Part shown: in pieces, positions 25,709 to 36,268 of the stretch | Numbering within the stretch: position 1 is the stretch's first letter | Layout of the letters: the number at the start of each line of letters is the position of its first letter | Source: Pontiellaceae bacterium B1224 | GTDB lineage: Bacteria; Verrucomicrobiota; Kiritimatiellia; Kiritimatiellales; Pontiellaceae | NCBI GenBank assembly: GCA_029432815.1 | Contig: JAROBA010000010.1 | Location: 1-64,000 of the forward strand | DNA length: 64,000 nucleotides | Reading direction: 5' to 3' | Translations under genes and position numbers: made by a program | Notes under the pieces: generated by a model | The model's database searches: none | What the model was told of the DNA's origin: nothing | What the model saw: only the letters and a program-made list of their open reading frames with translations

Positions 25709-27244
25709 ATGAATGAAGAAAATCAGGATATCATTGAGCTCCGCCATCTTTGTATTGAAGATTATGTCAGTTTGCGTTCTTCCATGGATAAGGCCTATGA
25801 ACAGGCGGGGTTGGGGTCGTGGAAAGAAGAGGATATTCAGAAGCTGCTCGATCTCTTTCCCGAAGGTCAGCTTTGCATTACCCTCAATGGGAAAGTGGTG
25901 GCCAGTGCGTTGGCTCTGATCATTAATTACAGTGATTTCGGCGACAATCATACCTACGAACAGATTCATGGGAATCATACCTTCAGCACACACGACCCGC
26001 AGGGCGATGTGCTGTACGGAATTGATGTGTTCGTTCATCCCGAATACCGCGGCATGCGGCTGGGGCGTCGGCTCTATGAAGGACGCAAGGAACTGTGTGA
26101 AAACCTGAATCTGCGGGCGATCATGGCCGGCGGCCGGATTCCGAATTATAAAAACCACGCGGCCTCCATGAGTCCCCGAGTCTATATCGAAAAGGTTCAG
26201 GGCAAGGAGATACACGACCCGACCCTGTCGTTTCAACTGTCCAACGGGTTTCACGTCCGCAAGGTGCTGAAGAATTATCTCGAGGGCGATGTGGAAAGCC
26301 GTGAATTTGCCACCCTGCTCGAGTGGAATAATATTTATTATCAGGCCGATCCGAAAGTTCTCAACATGGAGCGCACCGAGGTTCGGGTGGGGCTGGTTCA
26401 GTGGCAAATGCGCCCGTTCCCCAGTGTGGATAAGCTGATGGAGCAGGCGGAATACTTTGTGGATGCGGTTTCCGACTATAAAGCGGACTTTGTTCTGTTT
26501 CCCGAATTTTTCAATGCGCCGCTGATGTCGGCGCACAATCACCTTCCCGAGGCGAAGGCGATCCGCGAGCTGGCCCGGTTCACCGAACCGGTACGCGATC
26601 GTTTTATTGAGCTGGCGGTTTCGTACAACGTGAATATTATAACCGGAAGCATGCCGCAGGTGGCGGAAAACGGGCGCCTGCTCAATGTTTCGTTCCTCTG
26701 CCGACGCGATGGTACCTTCGATTTCTTTCATAAGATTCATCCCACGCCTTCCGAAGTGGAAGCCTGGGGCATGTCGGGCGGCGACACGATTCAAGCGTTC
26801 GATACTGATTGTGGAAAGGTTGGCATCCTCGTCTGCTACGATGTGGAGTTTCCTGAGGCGTGTCGAATTCTGGCCGATCAGGGCATAAATATTCTATTCG
26901 TTCCCTTCCTGACCGATACACAAAACGGTTACATGCGGGTGCGTCATTGCGCCCAGGCCCGGGCCATCGAGAATGAATGCTATGTCGTCATCGCCGGTGC
27001 CGTCGGAAACCTGCCGAACGTAAACAACATGGACATCCAGTATGCCCAGTCGGCCATTTTCACCCCGTCCGACTTTTCGTTTCCGACCAATACCGTGAAA
27101 ACCGAAGCAACGCCGAATACGGAAATGGTGCTCATTGCCGATGTGAATCTGGATCTGCTCAAGGAACTGCATTCGCGCGGGAGTGTCCGCAACCTGAAGG
27201 ACCGCCGCAAGGACCTCTATCAAATCGTCCGCCCCGGCGTCTGA
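25709..27244 (+). CDS. GNAT acetyltransferase / nitrilase-superfamily fusion
   Basis: A 511-residue two-domain enzyme. Residues 1-215 are a GNAT domain: 'LYGIDVFVHPEYRGMRLGRRLYEGRKELC' is the acetyl-CoA loop. Residues 225-505 are a carbon-nitrogen hydrolase with the full Glu-Lys-Cys triad: Glu in 'FVLFPEFFNAPLM' (near 270), Lys in 'FFHKIHPTPSE' (near 345) and Cys in 'VGILVCYDVEFPEA' (near 380). The fusion is recurrent in bacteria, but its substrate is unknown to me; an amide or N-acyl amine is the natural guess. It lies downstream of the ectoine genes with its own AAGGA. Confidence 0.88.
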   Translation: MNEENQDIIELRHLCIEDYVSLRSSMDKAYEQAGLGSWKEEDIQKLLDLFPEGQLCITLNGKVVASALALIINYSDFGDNHTYEQIHGNHTFSTHDPQGDVLYGIDVFVHPEYRGMRLGRRLYEGRKELCENLNLRAIMAGGRIPNYKNHAASMSPRVYIEKVQGKEIHDPTLSFQLSNGFHVRKVLKNYLEGDVESREFATLLEWNNIYYQADPKVLNMERTEVRVGLVQWQMRPFPSVDKLMEQAEYFVDAVSDYKADFVLFPEFFNAPLMSAHNHLPEAKAIRELARFTEPVRDRFIELAVSYNVNIITGSMPQVAENGRLLNVSFLCRRDGTFDFFHKIHPTPSEVEAWGMSGGDTIQAFDTDCGKVGILVCYDVEFPEACRILADQGINILFVPFLTDTQNGYMRVRHCAQARAIENECYVVIAGAVGNLPNVNNMDIQYAQSAIFTPSDFSFPTNTVKTEATPNTEMVLIADVNLDLLKELHSRGSVRNLKDRRKDLYQIVRPGV

Positions 27245-27260
27245 TTTGTGGAATCGGCGC

Positions 27261-27275
27261 TTCCAACCATTGGAA
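27261..27275. repeat. Palindrome copy, centre CCA
   Basis: Perfect arms, 17 nt after the GNAT-nitrilase stop, before the rhomboid-like start. Confidence 0.95.
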
Positions 27276-27295
27276 CTTTTCTTTACCGTTCGTCA

Positions 27296-28087
27296 ATGGA
27301 TTTGATATCAAAACTTGAGAAGCGTTTCGGTTCGTGGGCCATTCCTCATCTGGCCCTCTACATTATTGGAATTCAGGCAATCGGTGTGGTGTTGCTGCTA
27401 ACGAATACAGCGGATAGAAACGGACTGATTCTATATGGGAGCGGTGTGCTGCATGAGGGGGAGTGGTGGAGGTTACTCTCTTTTTTAATGTACCCTGCCA
27501 CTACAAGTCCGATCTTCTTATTTTTCGTTTTCTACATTTTTTATATGATCGGAAACGCATTGGAGCGCCAATGGGGAACGTTCAGGTTTAACCTATTCAT
27601 TTTGACAGGTTATTTTTTGACGGTTGCAATGGCTTTTATCAATCCGGGGGTTGTGATTACCAATACCTATTTCTTAGGAAGTGTATTTCTCGCCTTCGCC
27701 ACGCTGTTTCCCAATATCGAATTCAGGCTGTTTTTTGTCTTACCTGTTAAGGTCAAATGGCTGGGCTGGCTTACTGCCGCTATGTATCTTTTAGCCCTTT
27801 TTTCCTCGTCAAAAGGGTCTGTTGTTCTCATCGGCAATAAACTTTGTATTTTGGCTGCGTTTACCACGTATCTCCTGTTCTTTGGCAAAGGGTTCCTGAG
27901 GAGCTTAAAAGCGGGGCAGCGCCGTAAAGCGTTTGTTGCGGAGCAGGTGGCGGCAAGCGAACAACCCCGCCATGTCTGCAAGGTTTGCGGCATTACTGAT
28001 AAGAGCGATGATCAGATGGACTTCCGCTACTGCTCAACCTGCGGTGATTGTTTTTGCGAGAAGCACATAAGTGATCATAAGCATTGA
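27296..28087 (+). CDS. Rhomboid-like membrane protein, probably inactive, with C-terminal zinc-binding tail
   Basis: A 263-residue protein from ATG 27296; an in-frame GTG at 27248 would add 16 residues but has no Shine-Dalgarno. About six TM helices are seen. 'GEWWRLLSFLMYP' and 'IGNALERQWGTFRFNLF' match the rhomboid WR and GxxxExxWG motifs. The catalytic GxS and His are not found ('YFLGSVFLAFATLFP'; the last TM lacks His). The C-terminus 'CKVCGITDKSDDQMDFRYCSTCGDCFCEKHISDHKH' is a Cys/His-rich zinc module. Probably a pseudoprotease adaptor. Its stop is 3 nt before the ATG of the lipid-transport operon. Confidence 0.6.
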   Translation: MDLISKLEKRFGSWAIPHLALYIIGIQAIGVVLLLTNTADRNGLILYGSGVLHEGEWWRLLSFLMYPATTSPIFLFFVFYIFYMIGNALERQWGTFRFNLFILTGYFLTVAMAFINPGVVITNTYFLGSVFLAFATLFPNIEFRLFFVLPVKVKWLGWLTAAMYLLALFSSSKGSVVLIGNKLCILAAFTTYLLFFGKGFLRSLKAGQRRKAFVAEQVAASEQPRHVCKVCGITDKSDDQMDFRYCSTCGDCFCEKHISDHKH

Positions 28088-28089
28088 TC

Positions 28090-29235
28090 ATGAAAAAGGG
28101 AGGTTCCAGCAATCAGGCTTCATGCACCGGAGAGCGCTCCGGGGGCCAGCTGAATCTCTCTATTTCCGGGCATCTGGATGCTGACACACTCACCGGACTT
28201 TGGTCTGAAGTTCACGGGATCCTCGAGCAACGAGGAATCGATTCCATTTGTGTTGAGGGTTCGGAAATCAGTTATTGCGATGGAGCCGGTGCCGCGTTGC
28301 TGGTTTATATTCGGCAGGTGGCACTGCGCCTGAATGCTGCTGTTGAATTCCAGGGTTTGGAAGATGATGTTTCTGAAATGCTCGATCTATATCCTCCCGA
28401 AAAGCTCGCGGAGGCTCAGCAGCAATCTCCTAAGGGCGGGCTCAGCGATTTAGTCGTAGAAATGGGGAAAGCAACCTGGGATGCTTTGGCGGGCCTTAAG
28501 GAACATATTGCATTTATGGGCGAGCTGGTGGTGGGTCTGGTGAGGGCCGTTATTCATCCTGCGGGCTTACGGGCGAAAGATTTTTTTCTCATTGTCGAAG
28601 CATGCGGGCCGCGGGCGCTTCCAATCATTGGAATGCTCGGTTTTCTGGTGGGTTTGATTCTGGCCTTTCAAGGGGCCGTACTGATGGCCCAGTTCGGAGC
28701 AGAAATCTATATTGCTGATTTTGTCGGAAAATCTGTGGTGCGGGAACTGGGGCCGCTCATTACAGCCATTATCGTGGCGGGGCGCACAGGATCCGCCTTT
28801 GCTGCAGAAATCGGCACGATGAAGGTGAACGAGGAAATCGATGCGCTGTCTACGATGGGGCTGGATCCGGTTCGTTTTCTGGTGATCCCGCGGGTGGCGG
28901 CGGCCACGTTGATGACGCCTTTGCTGGCAGTGATCACCAATCTTTTCGGGATCGCCGGCGGAGCGGTGGTGATGACCGGGATCGGCTTCCCGTTAATCAC
29001 TTATGTGAATCGTGTTTTGGCGATTGTGACGTCCACTGATTTTATGGGTGGCTTATTTAAGGCATTGATCTTTGGATTGCTGATTGCATCATCGGGTTGT
29101 CTTTGCGGACTGCGCACCGGTGAGGGAGCAAGTGCGGTGGGAAATTCAGCCACGCGGGCTGTTGTGAGTTCTATTATCATGATCGTGATCGCAGACGGTA
29201 TTTTTGCTGTGCTGTTCTTTAAGCTTGGGATTTAG
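28090..29235 (+). CDS. mlaE: STAS-MlaE fusion: lipid ABC transporter permease
   Basis: About 381 residues from ATG 28090. Residues 1-115 are a STAS domain ('GGQLNLSISGHLDADTLTGLW...YCDGAGAALLVYIRQVA'), the role of separate MlaB in E. coli. Residues 135-381 are an MlaE permease: 'LIVEACGPRALPIIGMLGFLVGLILAFQGAVLMAQFGAEIYIADFVGKSVVRELGPLITAIIVAGRTGSAFAAEIGTMKVNEEIDAL', the family core. It acts in the inner membrane in phospholipid traffic to or from the outer membrane. Palindrome copies at 28348 (FQGLE) and 28619 (PIIG) lie in the STAS domain and the first TM segment. Confidence 0.92.
   Translation: MKKGGSSNQASCTGERSGGQLNLSISGHLDADTLTGLWSEVHGILEQRGIDSICVEGSEISYCDGAGAALLVYIRQVALRLNAAVEFQGLEDDVSEMLDLYPPEKLAEAQQQSPKGGLSDLVVEMGKATWDALAGLKEHIAFMGELVVGLVRAVIHPAGLRAKDFFLIVEACGPRALPIIGMLGFLVGLILAFQGAVLMAQFGAEIYIADFVGKSVVRELGPLITAIIVAGRTGSAFAAEIGTMKVNEEIDALSTMGLDPVRFLVIPRVAAATLMTPLLAVITNLFGIAGGAVVMTGIGFPLITYVNRVLAIVTSTDFMGGLFKALIFGLLIASSGCLCGLRTGEGASAVGNSATRAVVSSIIMIVIADGIFAVLFFKLGI
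28619..28633. repeat. Palindrome copy, centre TCA
   Basis: Perfect arms in mlaE, read as PIIG in the first permease helix. Confidence 0.95.
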
Positions 29236-30021
29236 ATGAAGGACGAAACTATAATAACCGTGGATAATATGACGGCCCGATACGGCGAACGGCTCGTGCT
29301 GGATGCCCTGTCGTTTACGGTGAATCGTGGGGAAATATTCGTAATTCTCGGTGGTTCCGGTTGCGGCAAATCCACCTTGCTCAAGCATATGATCGGATTG
29401 TACGAGCCGGCTTCCGGGGATATTCGAATTGGTGATATCAGTGTGGTTTCCGCAGATGGTGCGGAGCGGGATGCATTGATACGGCGGTTCGGCGTGATGT
29501 ATCAAAGCGGAGCACTGTTCGGATCGATGACCCTGCTGGAAAATATCTGCCTGCCGCTGGAAGAATTTACAGACCTTGGAAAAGAGGCCCGCGAGTTGAT
29601 CGCCCACATGAAACTGAGTTTGGTCGGGTTGGCTGAGTTTGCGAATCTGATGCCCTCTGAAATCAGTGGAGGAATGAAGAAACGAGCGGCGATTGCGCGG
29701 GCCATGGCGCTGGATCCGGAAATACTGTTTCTCGATGAACCCTCGGCGGGTCTGGATCCAATCACGGCTGATGAATTGGATGAGTTGATTGTGCAATTGT
29801 CGCGCACGCTCAAAATTACGTTTGTCATTGTGACGCATGAGCTTCCAAGTATATATAAAATTGCCGACCGGGTCATTATGTTGGATGCCCGCACCAAGAA
29901 GATTGTTGCCGAAGGAAATCCTGCTGACCTTAGAGGAAACCATGAGGATGAGTGGGTGAGAAATTTCTTTAATCGAAAAAGCCAGTCAACCGGTAGAACG
30001 GGAGAAGACGATGAGCAGTAA
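29236..30021 (+). CDS. mlaF: Lipid ABC transporter ATPase MlaF
   Basis: A 261-residue ABC ATPase directly after mlaE. Walker A 'ILGGSGCGKSTLLKHMIG' (near 38), Q-loop 'VMYQSGALFGSMTLLENICLPLEE', signature 'MPSEISGGMKKRAAIARAMA' and Walker B 'EILFLDEPSAGLDPITADELD'. The 'SGALFGSMT' and 'SGGMKKR' forms are characteristic of MlaF/Mce-type ATPases. It overlaps mlaD by 11 nt. Confidence 0.95.
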   Translation: MKDETIITVDNMTARYGERLVLDALSFTVNRGEIFVILGGSGCGKSTLLKHMIGLYEPASGDIRIGDISVVSADGAERDALIRRFGVMYQSGALFGSMTLLENICLPLEEFTDLGKEARELIAHMKLSLVGLAEFANLMPSEISGGMKKRAAIARAMALDPEILFLDEPSAGLDPITADELDELIVQLSRTLKITFVIVTHELPSIYKIADRVIMLDARTKKIVAEGNPADLRGNHEDEWVRNFFNRKSQSTGRTGEDDEQ

Positions 30022-30880
30022 ACCCCATTATTTTGCAATCGGCATATTTGTGATTGCCGCCACTGCACTCGGACTGATTGGTGTGATTTCCATCAGTTCC
30101 GATGCCATGCGCTCGCCTAAATATTTCATGGAAACGTATGTGGATGAATCGGTGCAGGGAATTGATGTTGGAACTCCATTTAAGTTTCGGGGTGTGAAGG
30201 TTGGGAATGTCAGCGAAATCGCGATGGTCTCAACCGTTTATGATACAACGAAAACGTATGTCATGATTCGGGTTGCACTGGATGATCAGGATTTGCTGAA
30301 AGATCAGGAAGTCTGGAAACGCCAGTGTCAGGAAATGGTGGCTAATGGATTGCGATTAAAACTGGTCCCTCAGGGCATCACCGGCCTGTCATTTCTGGAA
30401 GCGGATTTTTTTCCTGACACCGATCTGGCACCTCTTCCTATTGATTGGAATCCGAAATATACCTACATCCCATCGACTCCGGCGATGCTTACCCTGCTGA
30501 GCCGCTCCATTGAACGGCTGGCGGCAGAAATCAACCTGATCAATATTCACACCATCGGTGCGGATGTGGAATCCATTACGAGCAATCTTAATCTTACGGT
30601 CAGTCATATTGAATACATCACGCGAAATGCGGCGGAAGTATCGGATGAAGTGATCGCCAATGTGCGCAATGCTTCCGGCAATCTTCCGGGCATAACCTCG
30701 AACCTCAGCTCATCCATTACTCTGATTCAGGATGTGGTTGAGGGTTCAGATGAAGATCTGGACGAGATTATGCAGAACCTTCGCTACATTACCGACGATA
30801 CGAAGGAACTGATTCGTATGATTAAGCGCTATCCAGGCATCCTGCTCACCGAGCCGCCGAAAAAAACTTTAAGCAAGTGA
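30011..30880 (+). CDS. mlaD: MCE-domain lipid-binding protein MlaD
   Basis: A 289-residue periplasmic subunit anchored by one N-terminal TM helix ('FAIGIFVIAATALGLIGVISI'). The MCE domain follows (about 38-115): 'YFMETYVDESVQGIDVGTPFKFRGVKVGNVSEI' and 'LRLKLVPQGITGLSFLEADFF'. The C-terminal third is a long helical, probably coiled-coil region 'SITSNLNLTVSHIEYITRNAAEVSDEVIANVRNASG', longer than in E. coli MlaD and more like PqiB/Mce1 forms that build a tunnel. Confidence 0.9.
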   Translation: MSSKPHYFAIGIFVIAATALGLIGVISISSDAMRSPKYFMETYVDESVQGIDVGTPFKFRGVKVGNVSEIAMVSTVYDTTKTYVMIRVALDDQDLLKDQEVWKRQCQEMVANGLRLKLVPQGITGLSFLEADFFPDTDLAPLPIDWNPKYTYIPSTPAMLTLLSRSIERLAAEINLINIHTIGADVESITSNLNLTVSHIEYITRNAAEVSDEVIANVRNASGNLPGITSNLSSSITLIQDVVEGSDEDLDEIMQNLRYITDDTKELIRMIKRYPGILLTEPPKKTLSK

Positions 30881-30890
30881 GGAGCAGAGT

Positions 30891-31517
30891 ATGAAAAAGA
30901 AGAATCAACTCATTCTAACCTTCGTGGGAGTTCTTGCGTTAGTGACCTCCGGATGTGTGAATCTATGGCAGGATAATCTGGATATAAAGACGTATGTGAT
31001 TAATGCATCCAGAGATCAACCAGCGGCCGAAAAACCGCTGGCAGATAAACTGTGGATCGATACCGTGGTGGTTCTTCCTCCCGGAAATTCCCGGAATCTT
31101 ATTTTGAAGAAAAGTGATGTGGAATATGAGACGAGCTATTATACGGAGCTTCTCATGTCGCCATCAGAAAATTTCCGAAACATATTCTATACCTGGTTTT
31201 CGGGTAGCGGGCTCTTCAGCGATGTCACTCTCGCAGATCGAAGCGAAATGACGCATCGGCTTGCGGTGTCGGTGATTAATTTTTATGGCGATACGGTTGA
31301 AAAGAAAGCGGTACTTAAAATCAAAGTAACGTTGTTTGATGAAAACACCCGGGGAATCCGGGTGCTGAGTTCGAAGGATTATCTGCAGGAAATTGATGTT
31401 GCTGACACATCGGCAGATGCTCTCATCAGAGCCTATGACAGGGCGATTAAAAAGATCCTGTCAGACTGCGAGATAGAGCTGATTTCGGCATTGAAAAAAT
31501 CAGCAGCGGTAAAATGA
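30891..31517 (+). CDS. ABC-type lipid transport auxiliary lipoprotein (PqiC-like)
   Basis: A 208-residue probable lipoprotein: signal peptide with lipobox 'ALVTSGC' (Cys near 22). The body has the ABC-transporter auxiliary pattern: 'KTYVINASRDQP...LADKLWIDTVVVLPPGNSRNLILKKSDVEYETSYYTELLMSPSENFRNIFYTWFSGSGLFSDV', as in PqiC/YmbA. In such systems it sits at the outer membrane and docks the MCE tunnel. It ends the mlaE-F-D-lipoprotein run (10-nt gap, AGGAG). The Mla naming of the operon is by domain; a Pqi-like role is also possible. Confidence 0.85.
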   Translation: MKKKNQLILTFVGVLALVTSGCVNLWQDNLDIKTYVINASRDQPAAEKPLADKLWIDTVVVLPPGNSRNLILKKSDVEYETSYYTELLMSPSENFRNIFYTWFSGSGLFSDVTLADRSEMTHRLAVSVINFYGDTVEKKAVLKIKVTLFDENTRGIRVLSSKDYLQEIDVADTSADALIRAYDRAIKKILSDCEIELISALKKSAAVK

Positions 31518-31752
31518 TCATAGCGGACATTTCGTATTTCATGAGGCTGTTTCCGGTGGACGGTGCAACGACCTGGAAAGCCTATATCCGGAAAATAACG
31601 ATTGTGGACAAACTTCCGTAATCGGTGAACACGTCATCTGGTGATGAGCCGGAAAATGTGAGCCGTTTCCGGCAGTACCTTTCTTTAAAATACGTTGATC
31701 CCTTGCTTGGCTCACGGTAGATTCAACCTCAAATCATTGATTCGGAGGAAAT
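31518..31752. other. 235-bp spacer without a visible gene
   Basis: No open frame, strong hairpin or palindrome copy was seen. The words CCGGAAAAT and CCGTTTCCGG recur loosely. CGGAGG at its right end is the Shine-Dalgarno of the next gene. Confidence 0.3.
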
Positions 31753-32655
31753 ATGTCAGTAAATCAGGCTGTAATTTTTACGAAACCCATTCACCACCTT
31801 CAGCTCGATCTAACCCCGGAGCGACTCGATGAACTGGCGCGAGACTTTTTCAGTTCCAAAGGTTTTTCGTTTGTGTTCACCAAACAGGTAACCGGATCTG
31901 AACTTGCAGCACGGGATGTGATCAAACAACATTATCTCATGTACAGCAAGGCGGCCTGTGCGGATCAGATCGAAGTTTCCGAGGAAGGAAAAAAACGATT
32001 TGAGACTGCTTTCGGGAAAAGGTGGGTTAGAGAATTCAAGGCCGGGAAAATTAAATCTACAGCTGAACTGCTTCAGGAAAAAAAGCTCAGTGTTCATCAG
32101 CTTTTTAATCGATGGAACGGTCTCTTTGGGGCCGGTAAAACTGCAAAGCTTCAGGATGGACTCATTATGGGCCATCTGGTCGATCTGGATGCGTATTGTG
32201 TCAACGCCTTTTATCCCTCGATGGAAGCCAATTTTTATCATTCCGACACGCGCATATATTACTATGTAGTCGAGTTTGATTCAGCAAAGGTCTCCTGGAA
32301 AGAATTTAGAAAATCAATCCTCGGTTCGACCAATGCAATGAATGCGGTTCCGGAAAGCTTCCGTGGGCAGCTCTATGCGGAATATCCCGTTCCTTTCCCG
32401 GGACGGGATAATTTTGTGCACGGCAGCGCCGGGCCATTTGAAGGTTTTGTCGAACGGATAATTCATGAACCGGACTTTGAGATGACCTCTAATCCCGTTG
32501 GAGCATTCCTCTCAGATAAAGGAGTTTCGCTCGATTCGTTCAGCGAATGGAAGTCCCGGCAAAGCATTACGCAGTTGGGGGATCTGTTTGATGAAACGGA
32601 AGAGAAGAACACCGATGAAGTGCTTCCGATTCTGAAACGCGTTGACTGGGAGTAA
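31753..32655 (+). CDS. Nucleoside diphosphate kinase-like protein with large insertion
   Basis: A 300-residue protein that keeps the NDK ends but is twice the usual 140-150 residues. N-terminal 'VIFTKPIHHLQLDLTPERLDELARDFFSSKGFSFVFTKQVTGSE' resembles NDK 'aiiKPda....g.ii.rfe.kGf.iva.k...'. 'RKSILGSTNAMNAVPESFRGQLYAEY' matches 'lmGaTnp..a.pgtiRgdf'. 'GRDNFVHGSAGPFEGFVERII' matches the active-site 'gRN.iHGSDs.e.a..Ei', with the phosphohistidine kept but Asn-Asp changes around it. About 100 extra residues sit between. The match is by eye. Function unassigned: an active NDK, or a divergent phosphotransfer protein. Confidence 0.55.
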   Translation: MSVNQAVIFTKPIHHLQLDLTPERLDELARDFFSSKGFSFVFTKQVTGSELAARDVIKQHYLMYSKAACADQIEVSEEGKKRFETAFGKRWVREFKAGKIKSTAELLQEKKLSVHQLFNRWNGLFGAGKTAKLQDGLIMGHLVDLDAYCVNAFYPSMEANFYHSDTRIYYYVVEFDSAKVSWKEFRKSILGSTNAMNAVPESFRGQLYAEYPVPFPGRDNFVHGSAGPFEGFVERIIHEPDFEMTSNPVGAFLSDKGVSLDSFSEWKSRQSITQLGDLFDETEEKNTDEVLPILKRVDWE

Positions 32656-32727
32656 TCTTTAAAGCTGATCTCTATACAGAACAAACCGGGATCATATCTT
32701 CCAGACATTGGAAACTTTTCATCGGGC

Positions 32728-33807
32728 TTAAAATGCTTCTCCGACACTCATATAGAAGCCGCTTTCATCCCCGGTACCCCAGGCATAGTCGAGACGGAAA
32801 TTCATCTTGTTTTCAACGTTCAGCATATACCGTAAACCAAGGCCGCCGCTGGGGTAGAACGTGTCGGATGTCGTGTTTTTAAAACTCCCATCATACAGCT
32901 CAGAGGCTCCGGCAAAAACCACGCCGCCGATCTTTTCCGTAAACCGCACGCGATACTCCGCCTGCAGTGCAATCAGGTTTTCGGCCACATATTTGCCCGC
33001 TGTATAACCGCGTAAATCGCCAAATCTTCCAAGGGTTGAAAGGCCGGAATAGGGCGTTTCAGAAGGTGTAAAACGTCCATATGCACGAAGCGCCAAGACC
33101 TGTTTTTCTACAAAAGACATATACTGATTGTAAAAGCCTTCCGTGATGTAATAGCTCGTGGTGGAACCCCAGCTTTCGGGCACGTCCGTCCAGCTTAGCT
33201 CAGACTGATGGCCGGCGGATGGATAGCGCTGATCATTGCGGGAATCATGCGACACCACACCGCCAAGCTGGCCTGAGGTATTGTCTTCCACATCAGCCAG
33301 CGCAAAATAGGTTAAAGCGGCCGCATTCGGATCTGAATATCGAATGTCCATAAACTGTCCTTTCATACCCAGAAACCAGTCGCCGTATACGCGGCGGTCC
33401 ACCTGAAAGATGAGGATATTAGCCGTTGTGGTAAATTTAACGTTTCCCAGACCGGTCAAATCAAAATCATTATTGATGCGCGGGTTCGCTGTGCCGGCAG
33501 TCACGCGCCAGGTATCCTGCTTCCAGTATGTTTTTGCGAAAAGGCCGAGAAAATAACTGTCGGTGTCGGAATAGAGACCCAGTGCCGAGACCGACGAAGC
33601 CGGATTGTTTGTGGAACCCTTTTCGGTGTTGAAGAAATACATGCCCATCACTCCGCCACCGGAACCGAAAGAAGGATTGGAAACAATCATCGGAGCCGCA
33701 AGCCACGGGCGTTCTTTTTTTGTTTTAACAGAATCGGTGTCATTCGTTTCCGAATATGAAAAAGACGCGAATGTAAGCAGGAAAAAAATGATAGGGGTAC
33801 GTTTCAT
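32728..33807 (-). CDS. Omp85/BamA-like outer-membrane barrel protein
   Basis: The start is ATG 33807 (MKRTPIIFFLLTFASFSYSE, a clear signal peptide), not the upstream in-frame codon at 33855. The mature protein of about 340 residues is a beta barrel of alternating hydrophobic strands with the surface-antigen (D15) pattern: 'GGVVSHDSRNDQRYPSAGHQSELSW', 'LRAYGRFTP', 'LGRFGDLRGYTAGKYVAENLIALQAEYR' (the R-G-Y motif of the L6 loop) and 'YPSGGLGLRYMLN'. No POTRA domains precede the barrel. It may be a standalone barrel or transporter; the substrate is unknown. Convergent with the NDK-like gene. Confidence 0.8.
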   Translation of the reverse strand: MKRTPIIFFLLTFASFSYSETNDTDSVKTKKERPWLAAPMIVSNPSFGSGGGVMGMYFFNTEKGSTNNPASSVSALGLYSDTDSYFLGLFAKTYWKQDTWRVTAGTANPRINNDFDLTGLGNVKFTTTANILIFQVDRRVYGDWFLGMKGQFMDIRYSDPNAAALTYFALADVEDNTSGQLGGVVSHDSRNDQRYPSAGHQSELSWTDVPESWGSTTSYYITEGFYNQYMSFVEKQVLALRAYGRFTPSETPYSGLSTLGRFGDLRGYTAGKYVAENLIALQAEYRVRFTEKIGGVVFAGASELYDGSFKNTTSDTFYPSGGLGLRYMLNVENKMNFRLDYAWGTGDESGFYMSVGEAF

Positions 33808-33889
33808 AAAAAAAAAGCTATCAGCTATTTCTTCCCTTAAAAAGTGACGACTCACGTTATTTTTCCGATTCCCTCATATCCGGAGAATT

Positions 33890-33904
33890 TTCCAATGATT
33901 GGAA
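33890..33904. repeat. Palindrome copy, centre TGA
   Basis: Perfect arms, 14 bp upstream of the icd -35 box. Confidence 0.95.
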
Positions 33905-33918
33905 CTATAGGAGGATTC

Positions 33919-33947
33919 TTGACATTAACAGGACTTTCAAATAGATA
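33919..33947 (+). promoter_or_regulatory. Promoter of icd
   Basis: TTGACA (33919-33924), 17-nt spacer, TAGATA (33942-33947): a near-consensus sigma-70 promoter about 50 nt before the icd ATG. A perfect palindrome copy (33890-33904) ends 14 bp upstream of the -35. Confidence 0.75.
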
Positions 33948-33948
33948 A

Positions 33949-36189
<2,241 letters not shown>

Positions 36190-36210
36190 AAGATCTTCTA
36201 AAAGAATGGC

Positions 36211-36268
36211 TTGAACGGGGGATGGGGCAACCTATAATCCCCCGTTCGTTAAATTATAGGTAAAAATT
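36211..36268 (+). promoter_or_regulatory. leuC leader: promoter or SD-covering pseudoknot
   Basis: Stem 1: GAACGGGGGA (36213-36222) pairs perfectly with TCCCCCGTTC (36238-36247). Stem 2: ACCTATAA (36230-36237), inside the stem 1 loop, pairs perfectly with TTATAGGT (36254-36261), which contains the leuC Shine-Dalgarno. The topology is an H-type pseudoknot with no nucleotides between the stems. Against an RNA reading, TTGAAC (36211) - N16 - TATAAT (36233) in the same bases is a fair promoter. Confidence 0.5.

Noticed and set aside
25679-26794. Long minus-strand frame opposite the GNAT-nitrilase gene
   Set aside because: Mirror of a well-supported coding frame with a full catalytic triad; His/Arg-rich composition typical of antisense.
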